A DNA stretch of 19,644 nucleotides, taken from contig LSSL01002172.1 of the NCBI GenBank assembly GCA_001953115.1, positions 1 to 19,644 of the forward strand. The letters run 5' to 3'. Each line of letters opens with the position of its first letter. Positions within the stretch are counted from its first letter, which is position 1. This DNA is from Smittium mucronatum (taxonomy: Eukaryota > Kickxellomycota > Harpellomycetes > Harpellales > Legeriomycetaceae). Shown here in pieces: positions 19,223 through 19,644 of the stretch. The notes beneath the pieces are model-generated. The model was not told the origin of the DNA. It searched no databases and saw nothing but the letters and a program-made list of their open reading frames with translations. A program made the translations under genes and the position numbers.

Positions 19223-19644
19223 TTTCCATTGAAACTTTTGCATATTCTTTATTTCGATTAAAATTTAAGATCGAAATAATATTGGCTAATAAAATTCGGC
19301 CATTTTATTTAATCATTAAAACATAAATTTAACGCTTACTTCTTATTTAAAGTGCCCGAATTTATATTAAAATCTCACTCAAGTGTATTGTTTGAGTCTG
19401 AATTACACACATATTTCCAAAGACATATATAAAATCTTTTATAATTTTAAACTGATATACATTCAATAATATCTTACAATTTTAAACTCCATGATTTAAA
19501 ATTAATTTTATATTTTCCTTTTTCAAATATTACTAGCTATTGCATCAAACAGGGACGAAGTGGGATTCAAATATATTATTTGCCATGGCACCAAATTTGT
19601 ATTAGATGTGTAGCATCGTCACCCTAATGATTGGTTAAATTTTT
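19223..19644. repeat. right copy of the 422-bp terminal direct repeat
   Basis: Same orientation as positions 1-422 with an offset of exactly 19,222, no gaps and one visible substitution (19546 C against 324 T). It ends at the last base of the window, so the homology is cut off by the window and need not stop there. Confidence 0.95.

Noticed and set aside
1..19644. Mitochondrial genome, plasmid with replication genes, virus-like element, CRISPR array
   Set aside because: No respiratory-chain, rRNA, replication, capsid or cas genes, and no regularly spaced short repeats with unique spacers were seen.

Overview
This is an AT-rich (roughly 70-75% A+T by eye) eukaryotic window that uses the standard code and shows no visible introns. 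It holds one clearly intact gene, one possible small orphan gene, and several generations of one decaying non-LTR (LINE-type) retrotransposon; the rest is AT-rich sequence without recognisable genes. A Crh-like GH16 protein, a TATA-like box only 34 bp before the ATG, and a LINE of a type I associate with transposon-rich microsporidia suggest an early-diverging fungus or microsporidian. That assignment is inference, and nothing here proves the species.

Layout. Positions 1-422 are repeated at 19223-19644 with one visible mismatch, running to both edges, so the molecule may be a closed 19,222-bp circle, a unit of a tandem array, or an assembly join. Positions 423-1780 are non-coding, with a four-unit 21-bp tandem repeat at 901-984. 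The gene at 1821-3791 encodes a predicted secreted protein of 656 residues. It has a signal peptide, an unidentified four-cysteine N-terminal domain, 51 uninterrupted acidic/serine pentapeptides, and a C-terminal GH16 domain whose middle catalytic Asp is Asn.

From 4198 to about 7540 a LINE appears nested inside an older copy of itself. The left (4198-4394) and right (6821-7540) pieces correspond to adjoining parts of one element, and a younger, longer copy (about 4395-6820) sits between them. A further 3' scrap lies near 8010-8150. A very old but colinear copy spans 14385-16815; it can be seen only by base-level alignment to the younger copy. All copies point the same way, and none can make a working reverse transcriptase.

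Between these lie an AT-rich desert (8151-11270), a GC-richer island with a degraded, unidentified coding remnant on the minus strand (11270-11715), and a 115-codon orphan ORF (12333-12680). Two more deserts follow (12681-14384 and 16816-19222); the second contains a 12-base G run. I see no rRNA, convincing tRNA, CRISPR array or operon-like gene set.
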